A stretch of DNA of 25,993 nucleotides from Plakobranchus ocellatus (Eukaryota; Mollusca; Gastropoda; Plakobranchidae): positions 765,369 through 791,361 of the forward strand of contig BLXT01006579.1 in the NCBI GenBank assembly GCA_019648995.1, given 5' to 3'. Under the pieces are notes generated by a model, which was not told the DNA's origin, did not search any database, and saw only the letters and a list, made by a program, of their open reading frames with translations. Shown here in pieces: positions 10,501 through 22,500 of the stretch; the first letter of the stretch is position 1; every line of letters begins with the position of its first letter. The position numbers and the translations under genes were made by a program.

Positions 10501-13500
10501 GGTGTTTCCATGGTTATCTCATTCGTGACATACAGTACTGAGGGGCGTTCTTCCAATGCTTCCTCTTTTCTAAAGCTCAACTCTCCATTCTCATGGTTTA
10601 CCTCAGAAATATCAGTCTGTGTTGACGATTCCCTAAAAGTAGCTCTATTGATTTCATTGTTTGCGCGAGCTACCTCTTCGGCAAGGTTCTGTATTTCTTG
10701 TCTTTTTGTCTTGCCCCTTTCGTATTCCTCGTCCCATTCGTCAATAAGGTAAGGAGAGAGAGTGTTTGCTGTGTCCTCTTCTCTATCTCCTGCGCGTAAT
10801 ATTTCGTCAGCAAGAACTAGGATCTCCAAGTCCCGAGAACTTACGTGTTCTGGAGAAATGCTTTTGTTTTCATTTCTTGATAGCGCTTCATCTTCATCCC
10901 ATTGCTTGATCAGTTCTTCGCACACCTCTTTGTCTTGCTGATCATCATCTCGAGTGCCTGATATCAGCACTGCTTCTGCAAGCTCTAAGATCTCCTTATC
11001 ATCAGGTGCCTTTGAATTTCCGTTTTTGGTTTTGTCGCCATCCAAGAGATCAACATTGTTTTCATGACTATCGTGGATCGTAGTTTCCAAACCAGGAATA
11101 GGATAGACCAGTTCGTCAGATATGGGGTTTGACAGTTCAAAAGGATAGTCATGAAGAGAGGCTGTCTGGGAGCTATTCGCTCTATGGTAGCCGTGTGAAC
11201 CAAGGCCTCGAGTTGTAGCTGCTGGTGTTTGCCAAAAGAAGCCAAATCCGCGTGGATGATTTCCATTACTCGTAGCTGTGACATCAAAAACAAAGCCTTC
11301 GCTATTCTCATCATCTAGCTCAAAATCATTTGCATGTCGAACACGCCTTCGTCGCTTCGCTCTGTCTCTAAGTTCATCGTCTTCAAAGTTGTAAATACCT
11401 TTACTCTCCCACAGCTCCGATTTGTACTCGTCGCTTCTACCAAAGCTATCAGAACTTTCAATGTTTTCCAGTGCAGCCGCTGATTCTACCTCTCTTGTCT
11501 CAGATGCATTTTGTGATCTCGCGACTTTGACAGGTTCAAAAGATGTTGCTATGCAGAGTAAGTTTAGGTTGCCTGTGCGCTCAGAGTCGCCACCAGCTGA
11601 AATATAGGCTTCTTCTGTAGCCTTTTCCGCCTCTGGTCTAACGGATCGTTTAGATGAATTGAGTTCATCTGCGAGTGATTCAGAAAATGCTAACAGGTCT
11701 TGATCATGACTTATTTCTCTCAGCCTGTCTGCTGTGGACTGGTTATCACTAACCATCGACGGTAGGTTTTCCTCCCTGGGTATCACATCGTCCTGGGCGT
11801 TGACTGTATTGCTATGATGCGGATTTACCGATGTTGAAAAAGGCAAGCGATTTTTCATCGCCTCTGCCCTTAACACTTGTTCTTCAACTAGTCTCTCATC
11901 AGATATATCTGCAGTGGGAGTTTTCGTTCCAAAAGGTTCTGACGAACGCACAAAATTTTCTTTCTCACATATATCATTGCCATTCACTCTATCGTTACTC
12001 TTTTTACATTCTGGTAGCTTCTTCTCTAAAACGACGCACTCTAGCTTAACACCCATATCATCATCTTCGTCTTCCATTTCATACTCTACAATTTGTTTGG
12101 ATTTTCTCCTTTTCTTTTTCCTGTGCGAGGCAGCGGGTCGTACTTGTAACAGAAATTCATCTGATATTGTTTGTTCTTTGAGCTGATGTTCAGCACCTTG
12201 ATCATGCTTTGAGTCGACTTCTGCATTATTGCCGTCTGTTTCCTGTTTATCATCGCCCATTTCAGACTCAGACAAAACATGGAGAGTATTTGAATTGTTT
12301 GCTCTTTGTTCATCTTGAGCTTTTGAGCGATTATGGTAGCGTTGAACTTGTCTGGATACCAACGTATTACTGTCTGTCTCGCCGGCCCTATGTAGATCAG
12401 GTTGTAAAGGAACAATGAAAACTTCGTCCACAACGACCACTTCTTCGTCGGAAGAAGCGGATCGCGGACTTCCCTCATCGGTATGTGTTTGGTTTATGTT
12501 TAGATATGAAGTTGTGTCACATGCGGGAGTGTAGTTTTCCTTACTGTTTTGGAGAGGAAATGTTTGGCTTTGTTGTTGGAGCGATGTTTCCATTGAGTCA
12601 CTCTGATATTTCTGACTGTCAGTCGGATCTGTTGCTTCTTCAGATAAGCTCTCTTCTCGAGGGGTAACTTTCCTAAATTGAGATCCATCTTTAGAACACA
12701 TTTGTTGGTTTTGATCCAGGACTGTGTGCGAGTTTACATTTCCAGAATTTTGGCTTCTCTTTTGAACACTCCGCTGTAGACTCTGCTGATTTGACGAACT
12801 CTTTTCATCCTCATCGTCCATGTCATAGTCTAGAGCTGATTGAGGCAGCTCTTGCTGCCAGTGTGGAGGTGGTGGAGGAGGTGGAGGGGATGCTCCATGC
12901 TGCCGTCGGTCGGGAGGCGATTGATATCCATCTGCTTGAGGTTTGGAGATCTGTTGAGATTGTTGGGCTGTCGTTTTCTGATTTGCTTGTCCTTTCTGCC
13001 CACTCTTTTCACCATTTGTGTAATCACGGATCTCCATCTCATCTGCAGTTGCCAAGGGCTCTGCATGAAGGTCATGACCATGAAGCTCATCGTCCTCCGT
13101 ATTTTTGTTGTCTTCCATTTGCAAAGACTTGTCTCCAGGTCTTACCAAACTCGTATCGAATTCGGAGCTTGATCTTAAAGATAGCAATGCATCATCAGAT
13201 AAGAATCCCGAATCGTTAGAAGGGTCGATGGTCAAAGTATCTTTTTCTGTATCGACAGCTTGTCTCAAACGAATGGAGAAGCTACTTGCAGAAGGCATCA
13301 GTGTGCTGCGTAGATATTCTTGATGATTCATATGTTGCTTTGCACTGTCCAGTTGCCTCGTAGGTTCCACTGATGCTGATGACTGTTGAGCTAAAGATGA
13401 GTCTAAGGAAAATTGTGCAGTCTCACTTTCTGGCAACACTCCAATCTGAGCCGTATTGATTGGGGTTAAAGATTTTGATTTAGTCTTCTCTTTTCCTTTG

Positions 13501-16500
13501 TCTGGATAGCCCTGGTTGCTTTCTTCATCGGCATGGCCACTGTTGGTCTTCCAAGGCGATGGGTCATCTCCATCATATTCTTTTGGTTTTGCTTCCAGCT
13601 CTACATCGGATTTTGGTCTTTCTTGTGTGTTATCTAGGGTTAAAGATGTTTCTTGTGCAATAACATCTTTGTTGTATGCTTGGCTTTTACGTCGCTGAGT
13701 AGGTTCTAGGGGCGAAAACTCATTGCTTTCTTTCACAGGTGGTGATGATGTTATTTCCTTTCTCTGGTGGTGTGTATTTACAGTTTCATTGTAACTTGGA
13801 CTGACCTCATCGTCCTCGCCTTCATTGCACACAGCTGTTTCATTTGCCATTGTCCTGTGTTGTTGGAATCCTTTGTCAGGTACAAAAGCGTGACTGGGAG
13901 CTGATATGTAGTTTGTTGGTAATAACGTAGCTTGTTCTTCAGGTGATTGATTTTCTTGTCTTGGTGCTGAACTTTCTTCCACTTCCCAAGACTTTGATGG
14001 AGTATCAATGTCTAACTGTACCTTTTCCAAGTCCACGTGCCCCTTCTCGACTGCATCCTTGTAGTTTGCACTATCCTCCTTGTAAATTACGCCCGCGATA
14101 ACAATGATTTTTGCTTCTTCAGATGCTTTCAAGTTCAACTTAATATCTGATTCAGAGGATGAAGTGTATTTTTCAGGCTCTATGTCAGTAGCACTGGTGG
14201 TTTCAGAATCTTGATCGTGAACAAAGGATGAATTTGAAATCGTTGATGTCAATGTTTTTCCCTCTCTACTGTCATTACTCTTACTTTCTGTTTCATGAGT
14301 AAGGGAACTCTTAGGTTCAGAATGACTCGTCGTGTCTATGGTTGGGCAAGGTGCTTTATCTTGATAAACTTCGTGCTGTGTTTCGCTTCTGCTCTCTTTA
14401 TAAGCTATGTTTGCAAAGTCGGTGCTATTGATTTTTTGTTCTACATCATCAATATTCCTGCTTGAAAGGGTCAAATCCATATTGGATGTAATCGGTTTTT
14501 GCTCAACATCCTCTCCTTCTTCTGTGTCAGATGCAGATGCTTTGATATCCTCTACACCGTCCCTCACGCCAGTGTTTTCAGTCTGCCTGGCAGGCAGCGG
14601 TATGATATCTGTTATAGTAACTTCTTCTTCAGAATCACTTTCCTTCTTTGTCTTTGGCGAGGTTGTTTTTCCTATGGAGTCTTCATCTGGCTGGTTACTG
14701 ATGCTCTCTCTCCTAGACCGAGGCTGGGCAGTAGCGGTTGGTGTCTTGTCTTTCGTGCCAGTTCCGTCATTTTCGTCAGAGATTGATGCCTCATCTACCT
14801 CCAAGATATTCTTTCTAGGCCCTCTATCCTTTCCACTGACGGGAACGGACATTACATCTGTAACCGTCATCTCCTCTTCAAAATCACCACCTTTCTTTTT
14901 GACAGTAATCGAGATCACTTGAGTCATGACTTCTGGTTCCTCCGTGCTACACGTGTCTGCATGGCTATGTGTAGGGGGTGAGATGGCACTTACAGGCTTA
15001 GCAGCCGCAACGCTTCCCACCATGTTTTCACTGGTGAGTTTCTCCGTCTTACTATGCTTTTCTTTTACACTTTCAGAAACAGATCCGTCGCCAGTTTCTG
15101 CTCTTTGATCATCCAAATTACTCTCCATTGCTTTCAAAGGAGACAATGAAATTCGCCCAACTGGTGTATCGTGCTTTGCACTTTCTTGCAAAGTGATAGT
15201 AGATCGACATATTGGATATGTAAATGTTCTTTCTTCTTCCTGTTCATCCATTCTCTGAATCAATGGGGCAGAGATCACTTCAGCCGTAACTATCTCCTCT
15301 TCAGAACTGTTTTCTTTTACGTCTACAGAGAAGGGAGCAGAACTATTCCCATGTTTCGGCCCTTTAGGTGACTTCTCTTCTTTGACAACTGGAAAAATTT
15401 CATCCGCATCACCTGCTTCGGGTTCAGATTCATTTTTCTGCTCTATTTCAAAATCTTGCACAATGTTTTGTTCAATGTCATCTCTTCTGACAGCTTCAGT
15501 AGCACCAGATAGCACCGCACTCTCGATTACAGATATACTTCCTTTCTTTTCGGCAAAGGGTTGATGTGAATCGGATTTCATCGCCATCTCTTCTGTCCTA
15601 TCCTCTACAGCATAAGTTTCTGATTCATCAGTGGCCAGTACAGATATAGCAGATATGAAGGATATTTCCTCCTTTGAATCACTCTTTCTATGCTCGAGAG
15701 CGGGTATGGATAGTGCAGATGTCACTGTCCTATCCTCTTCAGCGCAAGTCTCTCTACCATCAGTAGGTGGTTCTGATATTGCAGATGTCACTTTCCTCTC
15801 CTCTAAAGACCCATCAACAGCATCTTCGTCACTGGTTACAGATATGTCAGATGGTATTGTCTTTTTCTCTTCACATTTCGTTTTGCTTTCTTTAGCAGCA
15901 GGTACAGTCATAAAAGATGATGTCTCCGATTTCTCTTCATAGACAACCTTTCCAGACTCTCTAGAAAGTTCAGATTCTGCAGGTATCACTAGTTTCTCGC
16001 TTTCAGATTCAATCTTCCCATGAACTGCATCGGCTGCTGAAACTGAAAATGGCACTTTTGTTCTATCCTCTAGGTCAATACTTCTGTCTTTGTCTGCTGC
16101 TTCATTAACAATTCTTCTATCCTTTTCAGAGTCACTTTTTCTATTTTCACATGGTGATTTAGATATTACAGACATGTCTACATTTTTCTGTCTTGTATCC
16201 ATCTTTCTATCTTTAGCTGAAAATGGGGATAAAACAGAGTTAATTACCCTTTCTTGTTCAGAGCCACTCTCTGTATCTTTAGCCGGTGCCTCAGGTGTTA
16301 CAGATGTAACTATCTCATCTTGGTCGTATTCAAACTCTTTATCTTCAGGCAATGTTTCAGCTTTTGCAGACATAACTATCTCATCCCGGTTGTATTCAAT
16401 CTCTCTATCTTTAGGTAATGTTTCAGCTTTTGCAGACATAACTATCTCATCCTGGTCGTATTCAATCTCTCTATCTTCAGGCAATGGTTCAGCTTTTACA

Positions 16501-19500
16501 GATATTACTGTCTCATCCCGATTGTATTCAATCTCTCTATCTTCAGCTGATGCTTCGGACGTAACTGCCGTGCCCTGTTCAGACTCGAACTCTCTGTCTT
16601 TAGTTGATGGTAACGGTATGATTTTCTTTTCCTTTTCTTTGCCATTCTTTAAGTCTTCTGCAGTAAATACAGATTTAACTGATGGCGATACCCTTCTCTC
16701 TTCAGAGTCAATCTGTCCTTCTTCAGCTACTGGTACAGGCACTGTAGATATTATTGGCTTCTCCTCCTCCTCTAACCCACCATTACCATCTCCCCCTTCA
16801 GGTACGGAAACTGTAGATATCACCGACCTGTCTTCGGCAGTGAATAACTCGGCAAATGTGTTCTGAGCGAGGCTATTTTCTTCTTTTGTTATTGGGTAAG
16901 GTATCACATCCGTCACGATAATCTCCTCTTCAGAATCACTTTCTTTCTTTTGAGCTACGCTAACTTCTTCATCGGGGTTTACACTTGTTTCTGGGGAGAG
17001 AGTTTTCTCATCTGACATCGGGAAAGATGTGGCACTTGTTTCAGTTTCGTCCTCTTCAGAGATGTTTTTATTCGTTCTGATCATTACTTTAAGATCCTCT
17101 GATGGCATGGTATCATGAAACGACGCTTTGGCAACAACCGGGATATTTTTCTCTGCTACGTCTCGTTCTTCTGTCTGCTCAAACAATTTATCTTCCTTTA
17201 ACTTTGTCTTTGCAGTTTCATTTATTTCCTTAACCTCTGTCGAAAACTGAGCGTCCTCAGCTCCAGTCTCTTTCTCTGAATCGTTTTTATCATTTGCAAG
17301 CGAAGTTTCAACAATCATTTTCTCGCCAATTGCGCCATCTCTAGTTAAAGGTAGCGTGAAATCTTGCACGGATTTCTCTTTGAAAGTCGTGTTTTCCTGA
17401 CTTCCCGTGGATGTATTTCTGGCCGCTTTATAAAGCTGATTCTCCACCTGATTAGGTAGGGAATTGGGGTCACTTGTTGCCGGAGCCTGTTCCAAATCTC
17501 CGTCCTTTGTAATTACATAATGAGAAATGATGTCCGTCACTATTATTTCCTCTTCGGAGTCACTTTTCTCTCCCTGCTTAGGAGATGGAGACCTTTTGCC
17601 TGCAACTCGTAAAGTTGCTCCATAACTGTTTTCCTCTTTCAAACTATCTTCGTTGTCTTTTGAAATTTCTGCAGAGTCTTTAGGATTAAAGTTTGATGAC
17701 TCACTATCTCTCCCATTGACCTTCAGATCACAGCCCAAATCTGCCTTGAAAAGTCTTCTTTTCTCCACAATGTCGTTGTTTTGCTCCTGACCAGGGCTGT
17801 GTATTTCAACATTGAAGGTAGTAATGTTATCTGTGTTTCTCTCGGTATTCCTATGATGTTTCTCTTCGGTGTCGACGATGATCGCAACATCCTCAATACT
17901 CATTCTGGCTCTTTGATATGTTGTCGGATATGCTTCTGTGACTTCAGAGTCTGTCATTTCAATAGAGGCATTTTCTGATTGTTCCGATATTGTGAGTTTA
18001 TTATCAAAAATTGAGATGAATTCGTCTTCTGCCTGTGACATTTCTTCTGTAGGAACAGGTGCCCGTCTTTCTGTTTCTGGTAAGACACTCGGTTCAGAGC
18101 AGGCAGCTGGCTCAAAGCCAGGCGACATTGAGGATTGTTTTGCATCAGTTGTTGTTTTTTCAAGCTTTGCTGAGATCACCTCATTAGGGGCAAAGCCTAA
18201 AGGAGACGGGCCAGTTGCGAAATCGTTTTGATCTTTTGCGTTGTTATACGCGGAAAATTCAGATTGTGATTTTTTAATCTCGCCGCCTTGGTTTTTTGTG
18301 TAGGCTGAAGGTGAGATATTTTCTTGCTGTGCATCACCAGTTTCCTGAGAATTTTCCCCAATAACAAAAGGCTGGACAGCTTGGGTTGAATGTTCTGGAG
18401 TTACGGTTTCGAAAACATACGATAACGGTATGATCTCCGTGGTTGTAATTTCTAGCTCAGATTCATTACTAGAACTGTCAGAAATCTTATCCACGGAAGA
18501 GACAGGAGCATCAACACTATCAACTTCTCCTCTGTTACTATCCCGTTTCCAACCTCTATCAGAAAGTTTGTTGCAACCTTCTGCCTCCTTGGTCGAAATC
18601 GAATTCGAAGTTTGGTTAGCAGATGCTTTATTAAAAACTGATTCATCGGTAAAAAGCAAAACAGGAGGCAGGGAAGATAGGCTTTCTGCGAGACTGTCTG
18701 AGGATGAAGTAATTTTGGGGGGATGTGTAGTGGCATTAGAATCTCTTTTCAGCTGGATTTCTCCTAATTCATAGGAACGTTTCTGTTGTGACAGCAAACT
18801 CGAGCTACTGTCACGTGGTCCCAGGTTTAAGTTACCGCTTGTTTGATTCTCCTCGATTTGATTTTCCTTTTGCTCAGAAGGGGTTAACATTTTGCTACCT
18901 TTGCTTGATGCATGAGTGAAAACGGAAGATTCTCTGATGTTACCTTCTGTTGGTTCCTGATTGGCAAAAGAGGGATAAACTGGAGACGAGAATGATTTTA
19001 GTTCTGAGTCGGATTGTGGCTCCTTAAAGGAAGCTTTCGAAACGATATCCCCTGATTTCTCAAGCACTTCGGCATATAAAGTTCCATTTGTTAGTAAACT
19101 TTCAGACACTTGTGAATCTGTCTCCTCTTCAGGGTGTCCACTTGTTTCTGCTTTCTTTTTGTGCCTTCGATTTCTCTTTTTCTTTCTCTTCCTCTTGGAT
19201 GAATCGGTAGATTCTCCTTCTGTGTTATGCGATTCAGGATTTAGTTTGAGGTCAGTACGGTCTGCTTGGTGCGTATCCAGGACTTGGGAAATAAGTGGCA
19301 GCTTGTCTTTGGCTTCATCCAAACTATTTGATGTACCCCCTTCTCTCTCGCTTAAACTTTCCTCGTTTCTATCCTCTGAGGTGCTCCACATCATAGAACT
19401 TGTGTAGGATTTACTTGCTTCCAAAACCTCGTCAGCTTGCTCTTCATTCTCTTTCAGTAAAAGTGTCGGCAGATCGCCTGATCTCCGTCCATTGTCATCA

Positions 19501-22500
19501 CATTCAGACAATTCTATTTCATCCTTTATGGCATCTCTTTCTTGTACTTCGGTATCAGCGTGTGATTCATGGTCAGGATCACTAGTTTGTATTCTCTGTC
19601 TGTCAGATTCTGCATTTGAACCACAAGTGTGGAATGAATCAGACAGAAATGTATCGTCTTCGTCAGCTTCATTGATCTCAATAAGTGGCAAAGCTGGTGA
19701 GGCAGTATCTGAATACACCCAGTTCTCGTGTGATCCTCTCAGATTTAATCTTTCAGTCGGATAAAGTACCAGGTCATTCTGGAGAGGTCGGTCATCTGTT
19801 GATAGAGCGACGCTGATCATCTGTCTGGGCAAAATTTCAAGCGACATGTCAGTTTGCACCTCTTCGTTCTGGAAAGACTGGGCGAAATTTGAGCCGCCAA
19901 AGCCTGTTACCTGCGATTCGCCACGATTCTCCGATGTTGATTTTGATGCTTGTTGCGCCTCGATAAGCTGGATAGTGTTTCCATTAGCTTCGTTTTCTTT
20001 CATTGTATCTTCTTCTAGTTCAGTTAGATCTGGGTAGTTAGCAACTGGGTGCGACTGGACATAGTTATACGAATATGTTTCCTCTTCTTGGGTTCTCACG
20101 AAAGCCTGTTTTGGTTTACCTTCCCACCTAAAATCCGAAGAAAAATCAGCCTCTCTCTCTATTGGAACTGTTTGAGCACCATGAGAATTGAAGCTGATCA
20201 AAGTACCATCAGTTTGTGTTGAACGAGGCTGTGTAAGATCTCCATATTCCAATGCTCTTGTGCGTTCTTGAAAATGCATCTGGTCGTCTCTATCCTCCTC
20301 GCTCCCAAAGCTTAAGTCTAGATCTGTTTGAATTTCTTCCGAAATGCTGTTGTTCAGGGATGGCCCGGTCTGCGTCATTGTATCTCTGACCTTGATTATG
20401 ACTTTATCACGTCGGTTCACAGATTTTTGTGGGGTGGTTTGCGTAGTTGACTCTGCTGTGTCCGTTCGGTCGGTCATTATCTCTTCATTAGTAAATCTTT
20501 CATGTCCTCTATCTTCCATCACACGTATCTCACAATTTTCCTTATTATTTCCAACTTGGTCGTGTGAAACAAAACCATTCCTGTCGCTAGCTGAGGGCGG
20601 GGAACTTTCAGATCTCAGGGGTTCTTCCTTTGACTCCAGTATGGCACTGTAATTTCCACAAGAACGCGATCTGCGAGGCTCTTTTGAGAACTGTTGACTT
20701 TTTTGTCTAGTATGAGGAGCATCTGACTGTTCTAGTTGCTGCTGTCGCTGCTGTTGCTGCTGCTGCTGTTCCTGCTGCTGCTGGTGTTCCTCCAATTCCC
20801 TTTCATGTTGAGTGCGGAGAAATTCTTCCAGAATCCTCTGCTGCAACTCTAATGGAAGCTTGACCTTTTGGGAGGTCAGATCGTGCATTACTGCTGTGAT
20901 ATTATCAGCAAGCTGTGAGTTTCGCCTTTGCTTCTCTCTAGACTCCTGGGAATCATCCACCTGCTGAGTGTCCGATTGCTGAACAGAAGGCACCCCGTGA
21001 GATAATGTGCTATCTTTTGTCCTGTCGGAAGAGCGAGTGCGCACTTTCTTTCTAGGCGATTCATCTCTGCTGTTCATGGATCTTCCTGTGATGGTCTCTG
21101 TATTCAGGCTCTCACCTGAACTGTCCAGGTCTAGTGGAGCCAGAGCAGGAGGCTGGGCTTGGATCTGCTTTAGCAAGTCTGTGGTTTCCATTACAAGTTG
21201 AGATACTTGCTGCCAGTTCTCGGCACCCTCAGACAGCGGAGTTGATAATTCTTGATGGACCGCCCAGTTTTGTTCTAAGCCCTGCAGAGAGTTGTTTGAG
21301 GATCCAAAAGAACGACTGTGAGATCCCTGATTCGCGTGCATTGGTTTACTTTTCAAATTGTATTCCTTGAAATAAGGGGAACCAGACTCAACCTCGGCTG
21401 CCTTGAAGTAACTGTCACTGGAGTACTCTGAAGATGCACTTCGAGGAGATAAATCATGTGTTTCCAAAGCCAGTTTGGTTTTGGGTTCCGTCTCTTCTGC
21501 TTCTTCAACATGTTGAGTTATTTGCTGAAGTTGCTGTCTAACTTCTTCACTAAAGCCTCTAAAATCCCTTGGGTGAGACGCTTTCCTGTAGCTAAATCCA
21601 ACAGTTGAAACGAAAGAGGCATCAGAACGATTGTACGGGGAAAGCTCTGGGTCGTTGTCTCCGCTATCGTAATTGACATGAAGTAAATTTTCATCAGGAT
21701 CGGTTACATGTACGTTCGGAGGAAATATTTGGTCGTCTGGCTCTTCTTGGACAACCTCACCATCGCCCGCCTCTACCATGCCTGCAGATCTTGACCGATG
21801 CAGAGCCTGCCTTTTAGCTTGAAGCTTTAGCAATCTCTGATAGTAAATGTTGTCTAGGGAGGCAGATCGGTCGAGTAAAAGAGGAAAGCTGTCGCTGTAA
21901 CCTTTGTATCTTGGCGAATCGTAACTGTCGTTGCTTGTGTGTAAACTGTCAGCTGACCGGCTCAGATGTCCACTAACAGGTCCGTTAGAGGAGTCTATGG
22001 ACGAAGTGTACGATTTTGGCCGAAACTGCGACATTCCTGGAACATAATTGATGCTTTTGTTACCAGCTGCACTGATGCTTCGTGTGGAATCAGTTTGGTC
22101 ATGACAAACATTGGCTCTTTCCCCATCCTCCTCCTGGTCATTACCTGGGCAAGCTAAATAGTCCACTGATGCACTCCTCATAACAGCAAGTTTCGCTTGA
22201 AATCTTGTTTCATCTCGAGCTTGCTCAAGATGAGACGGAACGTCTGATTCGGAGGGCGACTTCCATAGAGCGATTCTTTTCTGTGAGGGACAAAGCTCCC
22301 CAAGACACAGGTCTTGCGCGCTCAAACAGCCAAGGTCATAAACATCTGCTTTGGCTTGAAGCTGTGTATGATGTGACTGCAGATTTGTGACTCGATCTTT
22401 GGGATGACTGGATGGGGACCTTAAAGTATCATCCTTACCCATGGGTGTCCTGTAAAATGGGCCAATTTCTGTGTATTTAGTGACAGAACTAAAAACCGAG

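Noticed and set aside
14407-14922. 171-codon ORF on the + strand
   Set aside because: It is an antisense shadow of the giant exon with no independent signal.
16090-16866. 258-codon ORF on the + strand
   Set aside because: It is a Ser/Leu-rich antisense shadow of the acidic 22-residue repeats on the minus strand.
14590-18470. Calling the SDSEEE modules proven SUMO-interaction motifs
   Set aside because: Most copies have Thr at a position the usual consensus requires to be hydrophobic; kept only as a hypothesis.
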